Source of the DNA: an uncultured Bacteroides sp.
GTDB taxonomy: Bacteria; Bacteroidota; Bacteroidia; Bacteroidales; Bacteroidaceae
DNA: 64,000 nucleotides
Assembly: GCA_944321465.1 (NCBI GenBank)
Contig: CALULL010000007.1
Span: 57,585-121,584, forward strand
Reading direction: 5' to 3'
In this document: positions 36,788-45,649 of the stretch, in pieces
Layout of the letters: each line of letters begins with the position of its first letter
Position numbering within the stretch: position 1 is the first letter of the stretch
Made by a program: the position numbers and the translations under genes
Notes under the pieces: generated by a model
The model's input: the letters and a program-made list of their open reading frames with translations, nothing else
Told to the model about the DNA's origin: nothing
Database searches by the model: none

Positions 36788-38368
36788 ATGAAAAGAATAC
36801 TATTCACCTGCCTCGCCCTGCAACTGGCCGCACTGTCCGTGCTGAGGGCGCAGCAAGAAGTCGTCTTCCCGGACGACTTCGGGGACGACCGCCTTGACGG
36901 CAAGGAAGTCACCATCACCAACACACTGACATTGACGAACAACTATTCGGCCTTCAGGGGTGGCAGCGTCACCCTCTCGGACGGCTTGCTGCGGATACCT
37001 ACCGAGCTGGCCCGCCCCGACAGGGAGATGTTCGGACAACAGAATGCCCTCAACGCCGCCAACCAGCTCTATCTGGCTGCGACCGACGACTACGACTACA
37101 TCGACAGCGACGGCACCTGCCGCATAGGCCAGACCGTCACCGGGCTGACGGGCACGGCCTCCTACAACGCCTCGACGGGACGATACACCATCTATCCCAC
37201 CCGGCAGCCCGCCCTGGAAGGCAACCGCCGCCCCACGGCTCCTGGTGCCGCCGAGGGCAGCAACCTCCGGGTGGCCAGCTTCAACCTGGAGTGGTACGAC
37301 GACGAGGATGCCGCGCAACGTGCCAAGATAGTGGCCGCCCTCTGCGCCATGCAGGCCGATGTCTACGCGCTGGTCGAGGTCTGCGGCAACGAAGCCGCCG
37401 AGGGACTGTGCCGGGCACTGAACGAGGCCTTGGGCACGGATGCCTTTGCCCACACTTTGAACAACCGTGGCACGAACCAGATGAACTACTTCGTTTATAA
37501 CACCTCCACCGTGGAGCCTTACAAGGAGACACAGCAGAACAGCCTGGCCCTGTGGAACGGCAATCCCTACCTGCCCGAGCGCAAAGTGGCCCAGGGCTTC
37601 ACGCTGAGGAGCAACGGCGAGCGCTTCGTCGTCTGCCTCAACCACTGGAAGGCCAAGGACTCGGACGGCGACACGGGCGACGGCCAGGGCGGCTCGGCGG
37701 AGAAACGCAGGGTTGAGGCCGAGGCTACCTTGCAGTTCGTCGGCGAGATGCAGGCTTATTACGAGGACGAAGACGTGCTCGTGGTGGGCGACCTCAACGC
37801 TTACTCTCAGGAGGACCCCGTGCGCATATTGGAGGAGGGCGGGCTGGCCAACCAGTTGCAGAAGTATGCTCCCGAGGGCTACAGTTACGCCTACTACGAC
37901 AACGGGTATTACGGCGTGGGCTATCTGGACCACAGCCTGGCTACCCCTTCGCTCGACGGGCAAATCTGCAGTGCCCGCCCCTTTCACATCAATGCCGACG
38001 AGCCTGACGGCCTGAGGTTGGGGCAGAGCCACGTGCAGGAGGGAAACATGTATGCCTGTTCGGACCACAACCCCATCGTGACGGACATCAACCTGGGTGG
38101 CACGGGTACGGGTATCGGCGGCACGCTGGCTGCTGCCTCAGCCTCGGGCCTGACGGCGCGGCTGGCCGGTGGCACGCTGACGGTAGCTTGCAGTAAGGAA
38201 ATGGAGCGGATTGAGGTGTTCGACCTGGGCGGTCGGCAGGTCTATGAGGGCGAGGTCGCAGGGTGTACCTCCAGCCTGTACGTCGGGCAGCTGGCGGGCG
38301 GCAGTTACGTCGTGACGGTGCGCACGGTCGACGGCGGACGGCTAACGGCCAAGTGCGTGGCACGGTAA
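36788..38368 (+). CDS. Secreted endonuclease/exonuclease/phosphatase-fold protein with T9SS-like C-terminal domain
   Basis: The 526-residue protein has a signal peptide (MKRILFTCLALQLAALSVLRAQ) and a beta-rich N-terminal part similar to secreted nucleases. An EEP catalytic domain follows (about 155-425: RVASFNLEWYDDEDA, VYALVEV, VCLNHWKAK, VVGDLNAY, CSDHNPIV), with the metal/catalytic Asn, Glu, Asp and His of the fold present. The last 75 residues, RIEVFDLGGRQVYEG and GGSYVVTVRTVDG, resemble type-A sorting domains of the type IX secretion system. Substrate (DNA, RNA or phosphoester) is not determined. No T9SS gene is in the window. The Met at 36788 begins the signal peptide. Confidence 0.82.
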   Translation: MKRILFTCLALQLAALSVLRAQQEVVFPDDFGDDRLDGKEVTITNTLTLTNNYSAFRGGSVTLSDGLLRIPTELARPDREMFGQQNALNAANQLYLAATDDYDYIDSDGTCRIGQTVTGLTGTASYNASTGRYTIYPTRQPALEGNRRPTAPGAAEGSNLRVASFNLEWYDDEDAAQRAKIVAALCAMQADVYALVEVCGNEAAEGLCRALNEALGTDAFAHTLNNRGTNQMNYFVYNTSTVEPYKETQQNSLALWNGNPYLPERKVAQGFTLRSNGERFVVCLNHWKAKDSDGDTGDGQGGSAEKRRVEAEATLQFVGEMQAYYEDEDVLVVGDLNAYSQEDPVRILEEGGLANQLQKYAPEGYSYAYYDNGYYGVGYLDHSLATPSLDGQICSARPFHINADEPDGLRLGQSHVQEGNMYACSDHNPIVTDINLGGTGTGIGGTLAAASASGLTARLAGGTLTVACSKEMERIEVFDLGGRQVYEGEVAGCTSSLYVGQLAGGSYVVTVRTVDGGRLTAKCVAR

Positions 38369-38390
38369 TCTGTTCCCGATTGGGGATAAA

Positions 38391-38583
38391 CCCAAATCGG
38401 TCATTAGACCGCCCGATAAGTACCGGGTTATCTTTCTCAGGCTTTCCAAGCCCTTTCGTCCCGCTGTCGGCATCTTGTCTGCCGCTTTGTCTCGACGTAG
38501 CCCGCTACGCCTTCGACAAAAGCGACAGCCAATCTGCACGGCAGCAGAACGAAATAGCTTTGGACTCTAATGACCGATTTGGG
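38391..38583 (-). mobile_element. MITE copy C (193 bp, target duplication ATAAA)
   Basis: The terminal repeats CCCAAATCGGTCATTAGA and TCTAATGACCGATTTGGG are exact over 18 bp. ATAAA is duplicated at 38386-38390 and 38584-38588. It lies tail-to-tail between two convergent genes, in reverse orientation relative to copy A. Confidence 0.93.
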
Positions 38584-38592
38584 ATAAACGCA

Positions 38593-38641
38593 AGACGGGC
38601 GACATGGAGAGAACTGCATTCTCGGTCCATGTCGCCCGTCT
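38593..38641 (-). terminator. Terminator hairpin of the clostripain gene
   Basis: AGACGGGCGACATGGA (38593-38608) and TCCATGTCGCCCGTCT (38626-38641) pair perfectly over 16 bp; the minus-strand continuation is only weakly T-rich. The hairpin follows the clostripain stop by 20 bp. Confidence 0.75.
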
Positions 38642-38661
38642 GTGTTTCGGTTCGGGTGAGC

Positions 38662-39870
38662 CTACCAGCCCAGCAGCCCAAGCCCGGTGTCCTGGTACCA
38701 TTGCAGCGCGTGGTAGGCATCCAGGTTCCTGTTGCTCAGGGCGGGGATGTAGTGGGACAGGCCATTGGCCTCCTCCATCGAGAACATGCCAGCCGTCATG
38801 GAGTAGTTCTTGGGCGTGGTGTTCCAGTAGACAATCGCCGCGTCGAAGGCTTCCTTCCACAGCGGGTAGGTCGTGGTGTCGTCTCCGGCCAGCTGTTGCA
38901 TCAGCTCCTGGAAGTCGTAGTAGCCCACGTAGAAACTGTCCGAAGTGCGCCGTTTGTCGTAGTTCAGCACTTCCTGCCTCAGCTCGGAGAACGGCAGCCC
39001 TTCGGGATACATGCCTGCCAGCTCGTTCACCAGTGCTGTTGTGGCGGCGGCCAGCGGCTCAAGTGCGTCGCAACGGGTGGCGCAGATGGAGGTCCCGCCT
39101 GTCCAGTTGGCGTTGGACATGCCTATGCCGCCGTTGTATTTGCCCTCGTAGACTTCGAAGTAGGCTTGTGCCATCTGGGCAGCCGCTCCGGGGGTAAACA
39201 TGTAGGGCATAATGACGTCGTAGGGGGCACCCGGGCCGGGGTTCTCGGTGGGAGACCCCACGTAGAAGTCGGTATAGCGGCGCAGCTCGTAGGCTGTCTC
39301 TACCGAGGACATAAAGCAGGCATCGAACAGGAGAAAGTCGAGGTGCGGGCATGCGGAGAGGATGTCGGCCAGCTCGGACAACTCCATGTAGTCGGTGCCC
39401 TGTCCGGTGTCCTGTCCCACCCAGCGGGTAGAGGCCATGCGGGCAGGCGACCACGCGTCGCAGTGCGACCAATATACCAGCCCGTAGCTGTCCGCCGGGT
39501 AGTTGCTGAAGGCGTAGTCGAAGACTTCGCGCGTTTCTGCTTCTCCCACCGAGTTGCGGTCTTCGTATTGCCGCACGGTGGTCTCTACGACTTCGCCGTC
39601 GCGGTTGCGCAGCTCCAGCAGCCGGGGGGTACGTCCGTCGTCGACGTACACCAGCAGGCAGGCATTGGGCTCGTTCACCTCGGCCATGCCTGTGCGCATC
39701 TCCTCCAAGTCCTCTAACGCGAAACTTGTCAGGCTGTTGTCGGCAGCCATGTAGACCAGTACGGTGCGGGTGTGGGAGGTGGTGTCTTCGGGAACTATCA
39801 CATGTTCCTCTTCGCAGGCGGTGAAGAGGGCTGCGAGGAGCAGAAGGGGGTAGAGTCTGAGGAATTTCAT
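38662..39870 (-). CDS. Clostripain-family (C11) cysteine peptidase lipoprotein
   Basis: The 402-residue protein has a lipoprotein signal with lipobox LFTAC (Cys19), then the C11 peptidase fold starting TVLVYMAADNSLTSF. The dyad is His136 in YWSHCDAW and Cys185 in FDACFMSS. C11 peptidases cleave after Arg/Lys, and relatives in gut Bacteroides (fragipain) activate secreted toxins. A Cys follows the catalytic His directly, where Gly is usual. The upstream gene at 39887-40288 encodes a small secreted protein, 16 bp away and probably in the same transcript. A surface or periplasmic location is inferred from the lipobox. Confidence 0.88.
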   Translation of the reverse strand: MKFLRLYPLLLLAALFTACEEEHVIVPEDTTSHTRTVLVYMAADNSLTSFALEDLEEMRTGMAEVNEPNACLLVYVDDGRTPRLLELRNRDGEVVETTVRQYEDRNSVGEAETREVFDYAFSNYPADSYGLVYWSHCDAWSPARMASTRWVGQDTGQGTDYMELSELADILSACPHLDFLLFDACFMSSVETAYELRRYTDFYVGSPTENPGPGAPYDVIMPYMFTPGAAAQMAQAYFEVYEGKYNGGIGMSNANWTGGTSICATRCDALEPLAAATTALVNELAGMYPEGLPFSELRQEVLNYDKRRTSDSFYVGYYDFQELMQQLAGDDTTTYPLWKEAFDAAIVYWNTTPKNYSMTAGMFSMEEANGLSHYIPALSNRNLDAYHALQWYQDTGLGLLGW

Positions 39871-39886
39871 AAGCGCGGCGGGGACG

Positions 39887-40288
39887 TTATTCTGCGGGTT
39901 TGGTGAAAGTGAAGTCCAGGGAGTCGAGCCGTTCTATGGCCTTGCCCTCGTTTTCCTGATAGCGGTTCAGCAGCTTGGTTACCCGCTTTTCCAGCTTTGC
40001 TCTGTTCTCCGAGAAGTAGAACATGCAGACGTAGCCGGGCTTCTTCATTTCATACTCCAGGTAGTTCTTCAGCTGGTAGGAGTAGTCCTCGCGTTTGGGC
40101 ATGAAGCCTTCCCGGGTGAGTACCACGCTGTCCAGTTGCTGTATCTCTGTACAGTAGACTACCGTGTCGCGGAACGAAGCGGCCACACCGAAGACATAGA
40201 CAGGCTTTGCCTCCCTTTTCTGCGGGGTGAATGCCGAGCATAGTACCAGCATCAGGGCCAAGCCACACAGTACACGCAAATGTTTCAT
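39887..40288 (-). CDS. Small secreted protein co-transcribed with clostripain
   Basis: I do not recognise the family. The 133-residue protein has a signal peptide (MKHLRVLCGLALMLVLCSA), then a compact alpha/beta mature part with YVFGVAASFRDTVVYCTEIQQLDSV and a charged C-terminal helix (NRAKLEKRVTKLLNRYQ). It has no catalytic motif that I can name. The start is 16 bp upstream of the clostripain gene, and its -7 box lies inside the rpoD terminator region. By position it could be an accessory factor or inhibitor of the peptidase, which is inference only. Confidence 0.7.
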   Translation of the reverse strand: MKHLRVLCGLALMLVLCSAFTPQKREAKPVYVFGVAASFRDTVVYCTEIQQLDSVVLTREGFMPKREDYSYQLKNYLEYEMKKPGYVCMFYFSENRAKLEKRVTKLLNRYQENEGKAIERLDSLDFTFTKPAE

Positions 40289-40324
40289 AAGCAGTTGTAG
40301 TATGTAGGATTAGTTATATCGGGA

Positions 40325-40332
40325 CAAAGGTA
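40325..40332 (-). promoter_or_regulatory. Promoter -7 box of the small secreted protein/clostripain pair
   Basis: TACCTTTG on the minus strand, an exact TAnnTTTG match, 37 bp upstream of the start. Confidence 0.6.
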
Positions 40333-40334
40333 AC

Positions 40335-40377
40335 AAAAAAACCGGTGGCCGAAAAACGGCCAACCGGTTTTTACTTT
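40335..40377 (-). terminator. Intrinsic terminator of rpoD
   Basis: AACCGGTGGCCG and CGGCCAACCGGTT form a stem with a one-base bulge around an AAAAA loop, with T-runs on both strands. It ends rpoD on the minus strand and could also work on the plus strand. Confidence 0.85.
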
Positions 40378-40411
40378 TTTAGCTTTCTGAAGCTTAGAAG
40401 CGCGGGAGGGA

Positions 40412-41272
40412 TTATCCCAGATACGATTTGAGCAACTTGCTGCGGTTGCTTGTCCTCAAACGTCTGATGGCTTTCTCCTTTATCTGTCGTACGCGTTCGC
40501 GAGTCAGTCCGAACTTGTCGCCAATCTCTTCCAGCGTCATTTCCTGTTGGCCGATGCCGAAGAACATCTGGATGATTTCTTTCTCGCGCTCGGTCAGTGT
40601 GGAGAGGGCGCGGTCTATCTCCTTGGCAAGGGACTCGTTCACCAGTGAGCGGTCGGCCATAGGCGAATCATCGTTTACCAGAACGTCCAGCAGGCTGTTG
40701 TCCTCTCCCTCCACAAAGGGAGCGTCTACCGAGATGTGGCGACCCGAGACCTTCAGCGTGTCGGAAATCTTGTCGACGGGTATTTCCAGTTCATCGGCCA
40801 ATTCCTCGGGCGAAGGGCGGCGTTCGTTCTCTTGCTCGAACTTCGAGAAGGCCTTACTGATTTTGTTCAGCGAGCCTACCTGGTTGAGCGGCAGACGGAC
40901 GATGCGCGACTGCTCGGCCAATGCCTGCAAGATGGACTGGCGTATCCACCACACCGCATAGCTGATGAACTTGAAGCCACGTGTCTCGTCAAACTTCTCG
41001 GCAGCTTTTATCAGTCCCAGGTTGCCTTCGTTTATCAAGTCGGGCAGGCTCAAACCTTGGTTCTGGTACTGCTTGGCTACAGACACGACAAAGCGCAGGT
41101 TTGCGCGGGTCAGTTTCTCCAATGCGGCACGATCACCCTTACGGATGCGCTGGGCAAGTTCCACCTCTTCTTCGACAGTGATAAGGTCTTCGCGCCCGAT
41201 TTCCTGTAAATACTTGTCAAGAGAAGCACTCTCCCTATTCGTGATACTCTTAGTAATTTTCAGCTGTCTCAT
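40412..41272 (-). CDS. rpoD: Primary sigma factor (sigma-ABfr type RpoD)
   Basis: The 286-residue protein is the short primary sigma of Bacteroidetes and lacks the long region 1.1. Region 1.2 is [16 protein letters not shown], region 2 includes [19 protein letters not shown] and [20 protein letters not shown] (-10 recognition), and region 4.2 is [27 protein letters not shown] (-35-type recognition). This sigma is the one that recognises the TTTG/TAnnTTTG promoters found throughout the window. It has its own promoter box at 41293-41300. Confidence 0.96.
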   Translation of the reverse strand: MRQLKITKSITNRESASLDKYLQEIGREDLITVEEEVELAQRIRKGDRAALEKLTRANLRFVVSVAKQYQNQGLSLPDLINEGNLGLIKAAEKFDETRGFKFISYAVWWIRQSILQALAEQSRIVRLPLNQVGSLNKISKAFSKFEQENERRPSPEELADELEIPVDKISDTLKVSGRHISVDAPFVEGEDNSLLDVLVNDDSPMADRSLVNESLAKEIDRALSTLTEREKEIIQMFFGIGQQEMTLEEIGDKFGLTRERVRQIKEKAIRRLRTSNRSKLLKSYLG

Positions 41273-41292
41273 CCTTCAAAACAATTTGGGTA

Positions 41293-41300
41293 CAAAGGTA
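41293..41300 (-). promoter_or_regulatory. Promoter -7 box for rpoD
   Basis: TACCTTTG on the minus strand, an exact consensus match, about 21 bp upstream of the rpoD start. Confidence 0.65.
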
Positions 41301-41404
41301 CAACTTTTATTTATTTCAAGCGTCGTCGGCGGCGTTTTTTTCTTTCTTTTTATCATTTGCCTTCCCCGAGACGGGGTGCGCAGGCAGGCTGCAAGACGAG
41401 GCGG

Positions 41405-41446
41405 CGGGTTGGCCGGAAAGCTCTTTAAAGCCTTCCTGCCAACCCG
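41405..41446 (-). terminator. Hairpin after the DegP/HtrA gene
   Basis: CGGGTTGGC (41405-41413) pairs with GCCAACCCG (41438-41446). No clear T-run follows on the minus strand, so it is a weak terminator candidate between the protease gene and rpoD. Confidence 0.45.
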
Positions 41447-41484
41447 TCGCTTTGTTGCTGTGCCTGGTGGGGCTATGACTGTGG

Positions 41485-43029
41485 TTAGTCTTCCGTGCTC
41501 AGGTCGACGGCATAGTTGGCGTACTTGCCCGAGGGGAATTTACCCGTGATGAACAGTACCTGCTCGGGCGACTGCGTGGCCTGCTTCAGCACTTGTTCCA
41601 GGTCTTCGACGTTCTTTATCGCCTGGCCGTTGGCCTTCAGGATGATGAACCCTTTGCGTATGCCGGCTTCTTTCATCTTGCCGTCCGACACGCCAGTCAC
41701 TTCCAGTCCGTAGCCCAGGTTGAGTTGGCGTTTCAGCTCGGTGGGGATGGGGCGGAAGGCTGCGCCCAGAATTTCCATGCCGGTGTTCTTCACCACTTTC
41801 GTGTTGCCTTGGGCGTTCTTCAGCGTCAGGGTGAACTCACGTTCCTCGCCGTCGCGTAGCACGCTGACTTTCACCTTGTCGCCCGGACGGTGCTGTGCCA
41901 GCATTTCCTGTAAGTCGGCAAAGCGGTGTATCTTCTTGCCGTCCAAGGCCGTGATAATGTCGTCGACTTTCAGTACTCCGGCGGCCGAACTGCCTTCGAC
42001 GACTTCGCGCACCCACAGTCCCTCTTGCACGCCTGCTTCCTTGGCTTTATCCTTGATTTCTTTTACGGACTCGTCCTCGTCGTTCATCATCAGGCTGGTG
42101 TTCAGGTCGTTGCATACGACTCCGAGCACCGCACGCTGTACGGTGCCGTATTGCTTCAGGTCGGCCACGACCTTTGTCATAATGCTCGTGGGGATGGCAA
42201 AGCCGTAGCCCGAGTACGCCCCTGTGGGCGAGTAGAGCATGGCGTTGATGCCCACCAGCTCGCCGCGTGCGTTGACCAGCGCACCGCCGCTGTTGCCCGA
42301 GTTAATGGCTGCGTCGGTCTGGATGAACGACTGGATGTTGGCAGCCTGCCCGTTGGCGGCATTGGAGCCTATGGCACGGGCCTTGGCACTGACGATGCCC
42401 GCCGTCACGGTGGAGTTGAGGTTGAACGGGTTGCCTACGGCCAGCACCCATTCGCCCACCTTCAGGTCGTCGGAGTTGCCTATGGGTATCGTCGGGAAGT
42501 CGTCGCCTTCTATCTTCAGCAGAGCCAGGTCGGTGCCCTCGTCCGTACCAATCACCCGGCCTTTCAGTTCGCGGTCGTCGTTCAGCTTCACGGTTATTTC
42601 GTCGGCACCCTCTACCACGTGGTTGTTGGTGACGATGTAGCCGTCCTTCGAGATGATGACGCCCGAGCCGAAGCCCACACGGGGCTGGGTCTGCACTTGG
42701 CGTTCGCGTCCCCGACCGTCGCCGAAGAAGAAGTCAAACAGGTCGGGCATGGCCTGCACTGTCTCCGTGCGTCCGTGCTGCATGGCGCGGATGTGTACCA
42801 CGGCGTGTACCGATGTTTCTGCCGCCTGTGTCAGGTCTACCGGCTGGCCGGGTGCCAAACTGAAGCTGGCCATCTGCCAGCTGTCGGGGTTCTGTTCAAA
42901 CAGTTGCGAGAACGAAGCCGCAGGCTGTGCTTCCCTTCCCCGCAGGGTATATGCCGTGAAACCGCTCACGGCCGCACTGAGGGCCACCACGGCGATGCCT
43001 CCCAGGATGTTTCTTGTCATCTTTTTCAT
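41485..43029 (-). CDS. degQ: Do/DegP-family periplasmic serine endopeptidase (HtrA)
   Basis: This 514-residue envelope protease and chaperone removes misfolded proteins. It has an N-terminal membrane anchor or signal (residues 10-27), a trypsin-like domain with the triad His137 (TNNHVV), Asp167 (GTDLALLK) and Ser247 (INSGNSGGAL), and two PDZ domains (about 300-390 and 420-510; the second contains GFIILKANGQAIKNVEDLEQ). It lies just upstream of rpoD on the same strand. The symbol degQ versus degP cannot be decided from sequence. Confidence 0.93.
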   Translation of the reverse strand: MKKMTRNILGGIAVVALSAAVSGFTAYTLRGREAQPAASFSQLFEQNPDSWQMASFSLAPGQPVDLTQAAETSVHAVVHIRAMQHGRTETVQAMPDLFDFFFGDGRGRERQVQTQPRVGFGSGVIISKDGYIVTNNHVVEGADEITVKLNDDRELKGRVIGTDEGTDLALLKIEGDDFPTIPIGNSDDLKVGEWVLAVGNPFNLNSTVTAGIVSAKARAIGSNAANGQAANIQSFIQTDAAINSGNSGGALVNARGELVGINAMLYSPTGAYSGYGFAIPTSIMTKVVADLKQYGTVQRAVLGVVCNDLNTSLMMNDEDESVKEIKDKAKEAGVQEGLWVREVVEGSSAAGVLKVDDIITALDGKKIHRFADLQEMLAQHRPGDKVKVSVLRDGEEREFTLTLKNAQGNTKVVKNTGMEILGAAFRPIPTELKRQLNLGYGLEVTGVSDGKMKEAGIRKGFIILKANGQAIKNVEDLEQVLKQATQSPEQVLFITGKFPSGKYANYAVDLSTED

Positions 43030-43290
43030 AACCTTATTAAATCCTTAAAACGTTAATATGCTCTTTTGGTTTAACATTGCGACGTTAAAATAAGGGCAAA
43101 AAACGTGCGGTTATGCCGCTTGTCTCGCTTTTTTCTTCTCTTTTAACAGAGCCTTTTGGGGGCTTAACGGGGCTTAACGGGGTGGGCTGACAATTTAGCA
43201 TTTGTGCACGTCGGGGAAAATGTTAAATGTCAAAATTGCAGAAACAGTACGCTTTGTCCCCCTTGCAGCGGGTTACGCCTCGTCCCGGCA

Positions 43291-43400
43291 GGCAGCAGAT
43301 GCCGCCCTCGGGGGCAGACCTGTGTCGGCCTGCGGGCACAGGAAAGCCCCCGAGGGGGCATAGGTGCGGCAGGAACCGGGCGCGCCTGTGCTTCCCGGGG
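43291..43400. repeat. 22-bp periodic GC-rich array, copy R7 (5 units)
   Basis: Units begin at 43291, 43313, 43335, 43357 and 43379 (GGCAGCAGATGCCGCC, GGCAGACCTGTGTC, GGCACAGGAAAGCCCCC, GGCATAGGTGCGGC, GGCGCGCCTGTGC). The spacer also holds a short direct repeat GGGGCTTAAC near 43158-43180 but no gene. Confidence 0.9.
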
Positions 43401-43472
43401 GCGGAGGGAGGGCTGAACGGACGGTCGCTGGATGGACTTGGGCTACAGCCGGTTGGGCCGTCGCGGGAGCGG

Positions 43473-44396
43473 CTATGCGTGGCGGGGCCTGATGCGCTTG
43501 ATGAAGGTGGAGAGGCTGCTCTCGATGCCTCGGCTCAGGATGATGAGCGTGACAGCCGTCAGGATGAGGGCGATACCCACAGCCTCGCGCCACGTGAAGC
43601 CCTCGCCGAAGACGCAGGCACCGATGCACACCGCCGTGACAGGCTCCAGCGCACCGAGGATGGACGTGAGGGTGCCTCCGATGTGGCGCACGGCCAGCAG
43701 CAGCGTGATGTTCGAGATGACCGTGGGGGCCACGGCCAGCAGCACGATGCAGGCTGCCGCGCCCGCGTCGGGGACGGGCTGGATGCCCCCGTCTGCCAGG
43801 TTCTTGATGCCGAAGATGAGGGTGGTGAACACAAACACGTAGAAAGCCAGCTTGCGGCTGTTCATGTCGCGCACCCGCGACTTGTTGACGGCAATGATGT
43901 AGCTGGCGTAGCCCACGGCCGACAGCAGCACGATGACTACACCGAGAGGGGCGAGTGTCAGCTCCGAGCCATGCAGCGAAAGCCGGGCCACGCCGCCCAC
44001 GGCCAGCACGATGGCCAGCCACGTCAGCCACGAGACCGACTCGCGGAAGATGAGCAGCATGAGCAGGGTGACAAACACCGGGTAGGTGAAGTGGAGCGTC
44101 GTGGCGATGCCTGCGCCCATGAACTCGTAGCCATAGAGCAGGAACATGGAGGAGGCGGCATAGAACACGGCCAGCAGGAGGATGACCGGCACGTCGCGCC
44201 GCCCGATGGAAAAAGGCTCGCCTTTGAGCTTCAGCATCGCGGCCAGGGCCAGGCTGGCAGTGAGGAAACGGTAGAACAGGATGGAGTCGGACGACAACCC
44301 TTTCTGCATCAGTGGCAGGGTGAACAGCGGGATAAGGCCGAACGTCACCGAAGTGGCAATGCCGTAGAAGAAGCCTTTGGCTTTCGATTTTTCCAT
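43473..44396 (-). CDS. EamA/DMT-family transporter
   Basis: This 307-residue inner-membrane protein has about ten hydrophobic segments arranged as two repeated five-helix halves, the EamA (drug/metabolite transporter) pattern. Markers are ATTLHFTYPVFVTLLMLLIF in the first half and LGALEPVTAVCIGACVFGE in the second, where Glu-Pro and Pro residues recur. Family members export or import small metabolites; the substrate is unknown. The start at 44396 (MEKSKAKGFFYGIATSVTFG) is chosen because upstream in-frame sequence is non-homologous and includes the promoter. Confidence 0.88.
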   Translation of the reverse strand: MEKSKAKGFFYGIATSVTFGLIPLFTLPLMQKGLSSDSILFYRFLTASLALAAMLKLKGEPFSIGRRDVPVILLLAVFYAASSMFLLYGYEFMGAGIATTLHFTYPVFVTLLMLLIFRESVSWLTWLAIVLAVGGVARLSLHGSELTLAPLGVVIVLLSAVGYASYIIAVNKSRVRDMNSRKLAFYVFVFTTLIFGIKNLADGGIQPVPDAGAAACIVLLAVAPTVISNITLLLAVRHIGGTLTSILGALEPVTAVCIGACVFGEGFTWREAVGIALILTAVTLIILSRGIESSLSTFIKRIRPRHA

Positions 44397-44435
44397 AGTG
44401 TCAATCAGTTTGGACGGACGTTTGTTTTCGGGGTG

Positions 44436-44443
44436 CAAAAGTA
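44436..44443 (-). promoter_or_regulatory. Promoter -7 box of the EamA gene
   Basis: TACTTTTG on the minus strand matches TAnnTTTG, 40 bp upstream of the start. Confidence 0.55.
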
Positions 44444-44484
44444 CGCATTTCGGGCCAACGCGCCAAGCCCGCCGCCCGCGCAAA

Positions 44485-44531
44485 GGGCAGGACAGCAAGC
44501 GCGGCTCTGGTCCCGGCTTGCCATCCTGCCC
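44485..44531 (-). terminator. Hairpin after the DUF2807 gene
   Basis: GGGCAGGACAGCAAGC (44485-44500) pairs with GCTTGCCATCCTGCCC (44516-44531) over 16 positions with one mismatch. On the minus strand only TTT follows, so termination strength is uncertain. Confidence 0.5.
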
Positions 44532-44577
44532 CCGGCAGGTTCAGGTACAGTATGTCAAGAGAGAATTTGTACAGTTG

Positions 44578-45477
44578 TCAGTCCAGCTTGTAGACGGGCG
44601 ACGCGGAGGTGTCCAGGCTCGGGTTGCCCCGGTAGCCCACCTTGCCGCCTCCGCTGGTGGAGGTGTGCAGCGTCCCGCTGCTGTGGCAGGTCACTTTGCT
44701 CATGCCTGTCGCCTGGGCAACCACGTCGCGTGCTGTCAGCCTGTCGGCCCTGATGTCGCCCATGCCGCTCACCGTGTAGCTGGCCCGGTCGGTCTTTCCT
44801 TCCAGGTGTACGTTGCCCGTTCCGCTGACATCCACCGTGACTTTGTTGGCCGAGAGCGCCTTGACGTTCGTGTTGCCTGCCCCGCTGACATCCAGGCTGA
44901 AACAGTCGCAGGTCAGCTCCTTGATGTCTATGTCGCTCGTGCCGCTCAGGTCTATCCTGGCATCGGAGCACTTCACGCGGTTGCAGTCCAGGTCGGCTGC
45001 GCCGCTCGTGTCCACCAGGAACTTTCCGCTGCACGTCAGGTTGCCGCCCTCGATGTTGCCTGCCCCGCTGATGTCCAGCGTGAACTCCTCGGTGTCAAGT
45101 CCGTTCTCCAGCTTCAGGTTGACTGCCCCCGACAGCCTTGCGCCCTCCAGGTCGGGGGCGGTGACGGTAAACTCCAGTCGGTCGTACTCCACGTTTTTGT
45201 CGTTCTTTATCTTGCCGAGGTAGAGGGTGTTGCCCGACACCTTGACTTCAATCAGGTCGACGATGTTCTCCGAGGTATAGATTTCCACCCGGGGCTTGCC
45301 TGCCTTCTGGACGAACGACACGTTGGACGCGCCGTAGATGTCGATGCGGTCGAAGTCGCTCACACGTATTTCCTTGCGGACGAGATTGCCATTGCCTTTT
45401 ATCCGCTTCTCGCTGGCGCACGAGGTTGCTGCGAAGCTCGCTGCCAAGATGCTGGTCCATAAAATCAGTCTGTTCAT
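44578..45477 (-). CDS. DUF2807 (head GIN domain) lipoprotein
   Basis: The 299-residue protein has a lipoprotein-type signal ending TSCASE. The mature part is a repetitive parallel beta-helix: motifs DISGAGNI, DTSGAADL, DLSGTSDI, DVSGAGNT, DVSGTGNV and TVSGMGDI recur about every 20 residues from about 135 to 265. This is the DUF2807 (putative auto-transporter adhesin, head GIN) pattern. Members are often found near envelope-stress or PspC/PadR genes, but none is adjacent here. The upstream region holds a sigma-54-like promoter and a long dyad rather than a TAnnTTTG box, which suggests an envelope or stress regulon. Exact function is unknown. Confidence 0.85.
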   Translation of the reverse strand: MNRLILWTSILAASFAATSCASEKRIKGNGNLVRKEIRVSDFDRIDIYGASNVSFVQKAGKPRVEIYTSENIVDLIEVKVSGNTLYLGKIKNDKNVEYDRLEFTVTAPDLEGARLSGAVNLKLENGLDTEEFTLDISGAGNIEGGNLTCSGKFLVDTSGAADLDCNRVKCSDARIDLSGTSDIDIKELTCDCFSLDVSGAGNTNVKALSANKVTVDVSGTGNVHLEGKTDRASYTVSGMGDIRADRLTARDVVAQATGMSKVTCHSSGTLHTSTSGGGKVGYRGNPSLDTSASPVYKLD

Positions 45478-45592
45478 ATCGCGTTGTTTTTTAAGGTTGA
45501 TTGTCGTCCTTTTGCCTGTTAGACGTGGCTACGGGGGGAAAGGTTGCAGTCACTCCCTGTTTATTTTCGCGTCTGTGGGCAAAAAGATGAGG

Positions 45593-45608
45593 ACAAAAGG
45601 TGTGCCAG
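45593..45608 (-). promoter_or_regulatory. Sigma-54-like -24/-12 promoter for the DUF2807 gene
   Basis: On the minus strand CTGGCACACCTTTTGTC contains TGGCAC-N5-TTGT. The -24 half is perfect; the -12 half has GT instead of the usual GC. The predicted start is near 45582, giving a leader of about 105 nt. No TAnnTTTG box is found nearby. Confidence 0.5.
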
Positions 45609-45649
45609 AAACCATTGCGCTTGATATACAGAGATGTAGCAGGCTGGCG

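Noticed and set aside
38391-38583. MITE copies considered as structured regulatory RNAs conserved with their neighbouring genes
   Set aside because: They appear next to unrelated genes in both orientations with target duplications, which is the mark of insertion rather than of a gene-specific leader.
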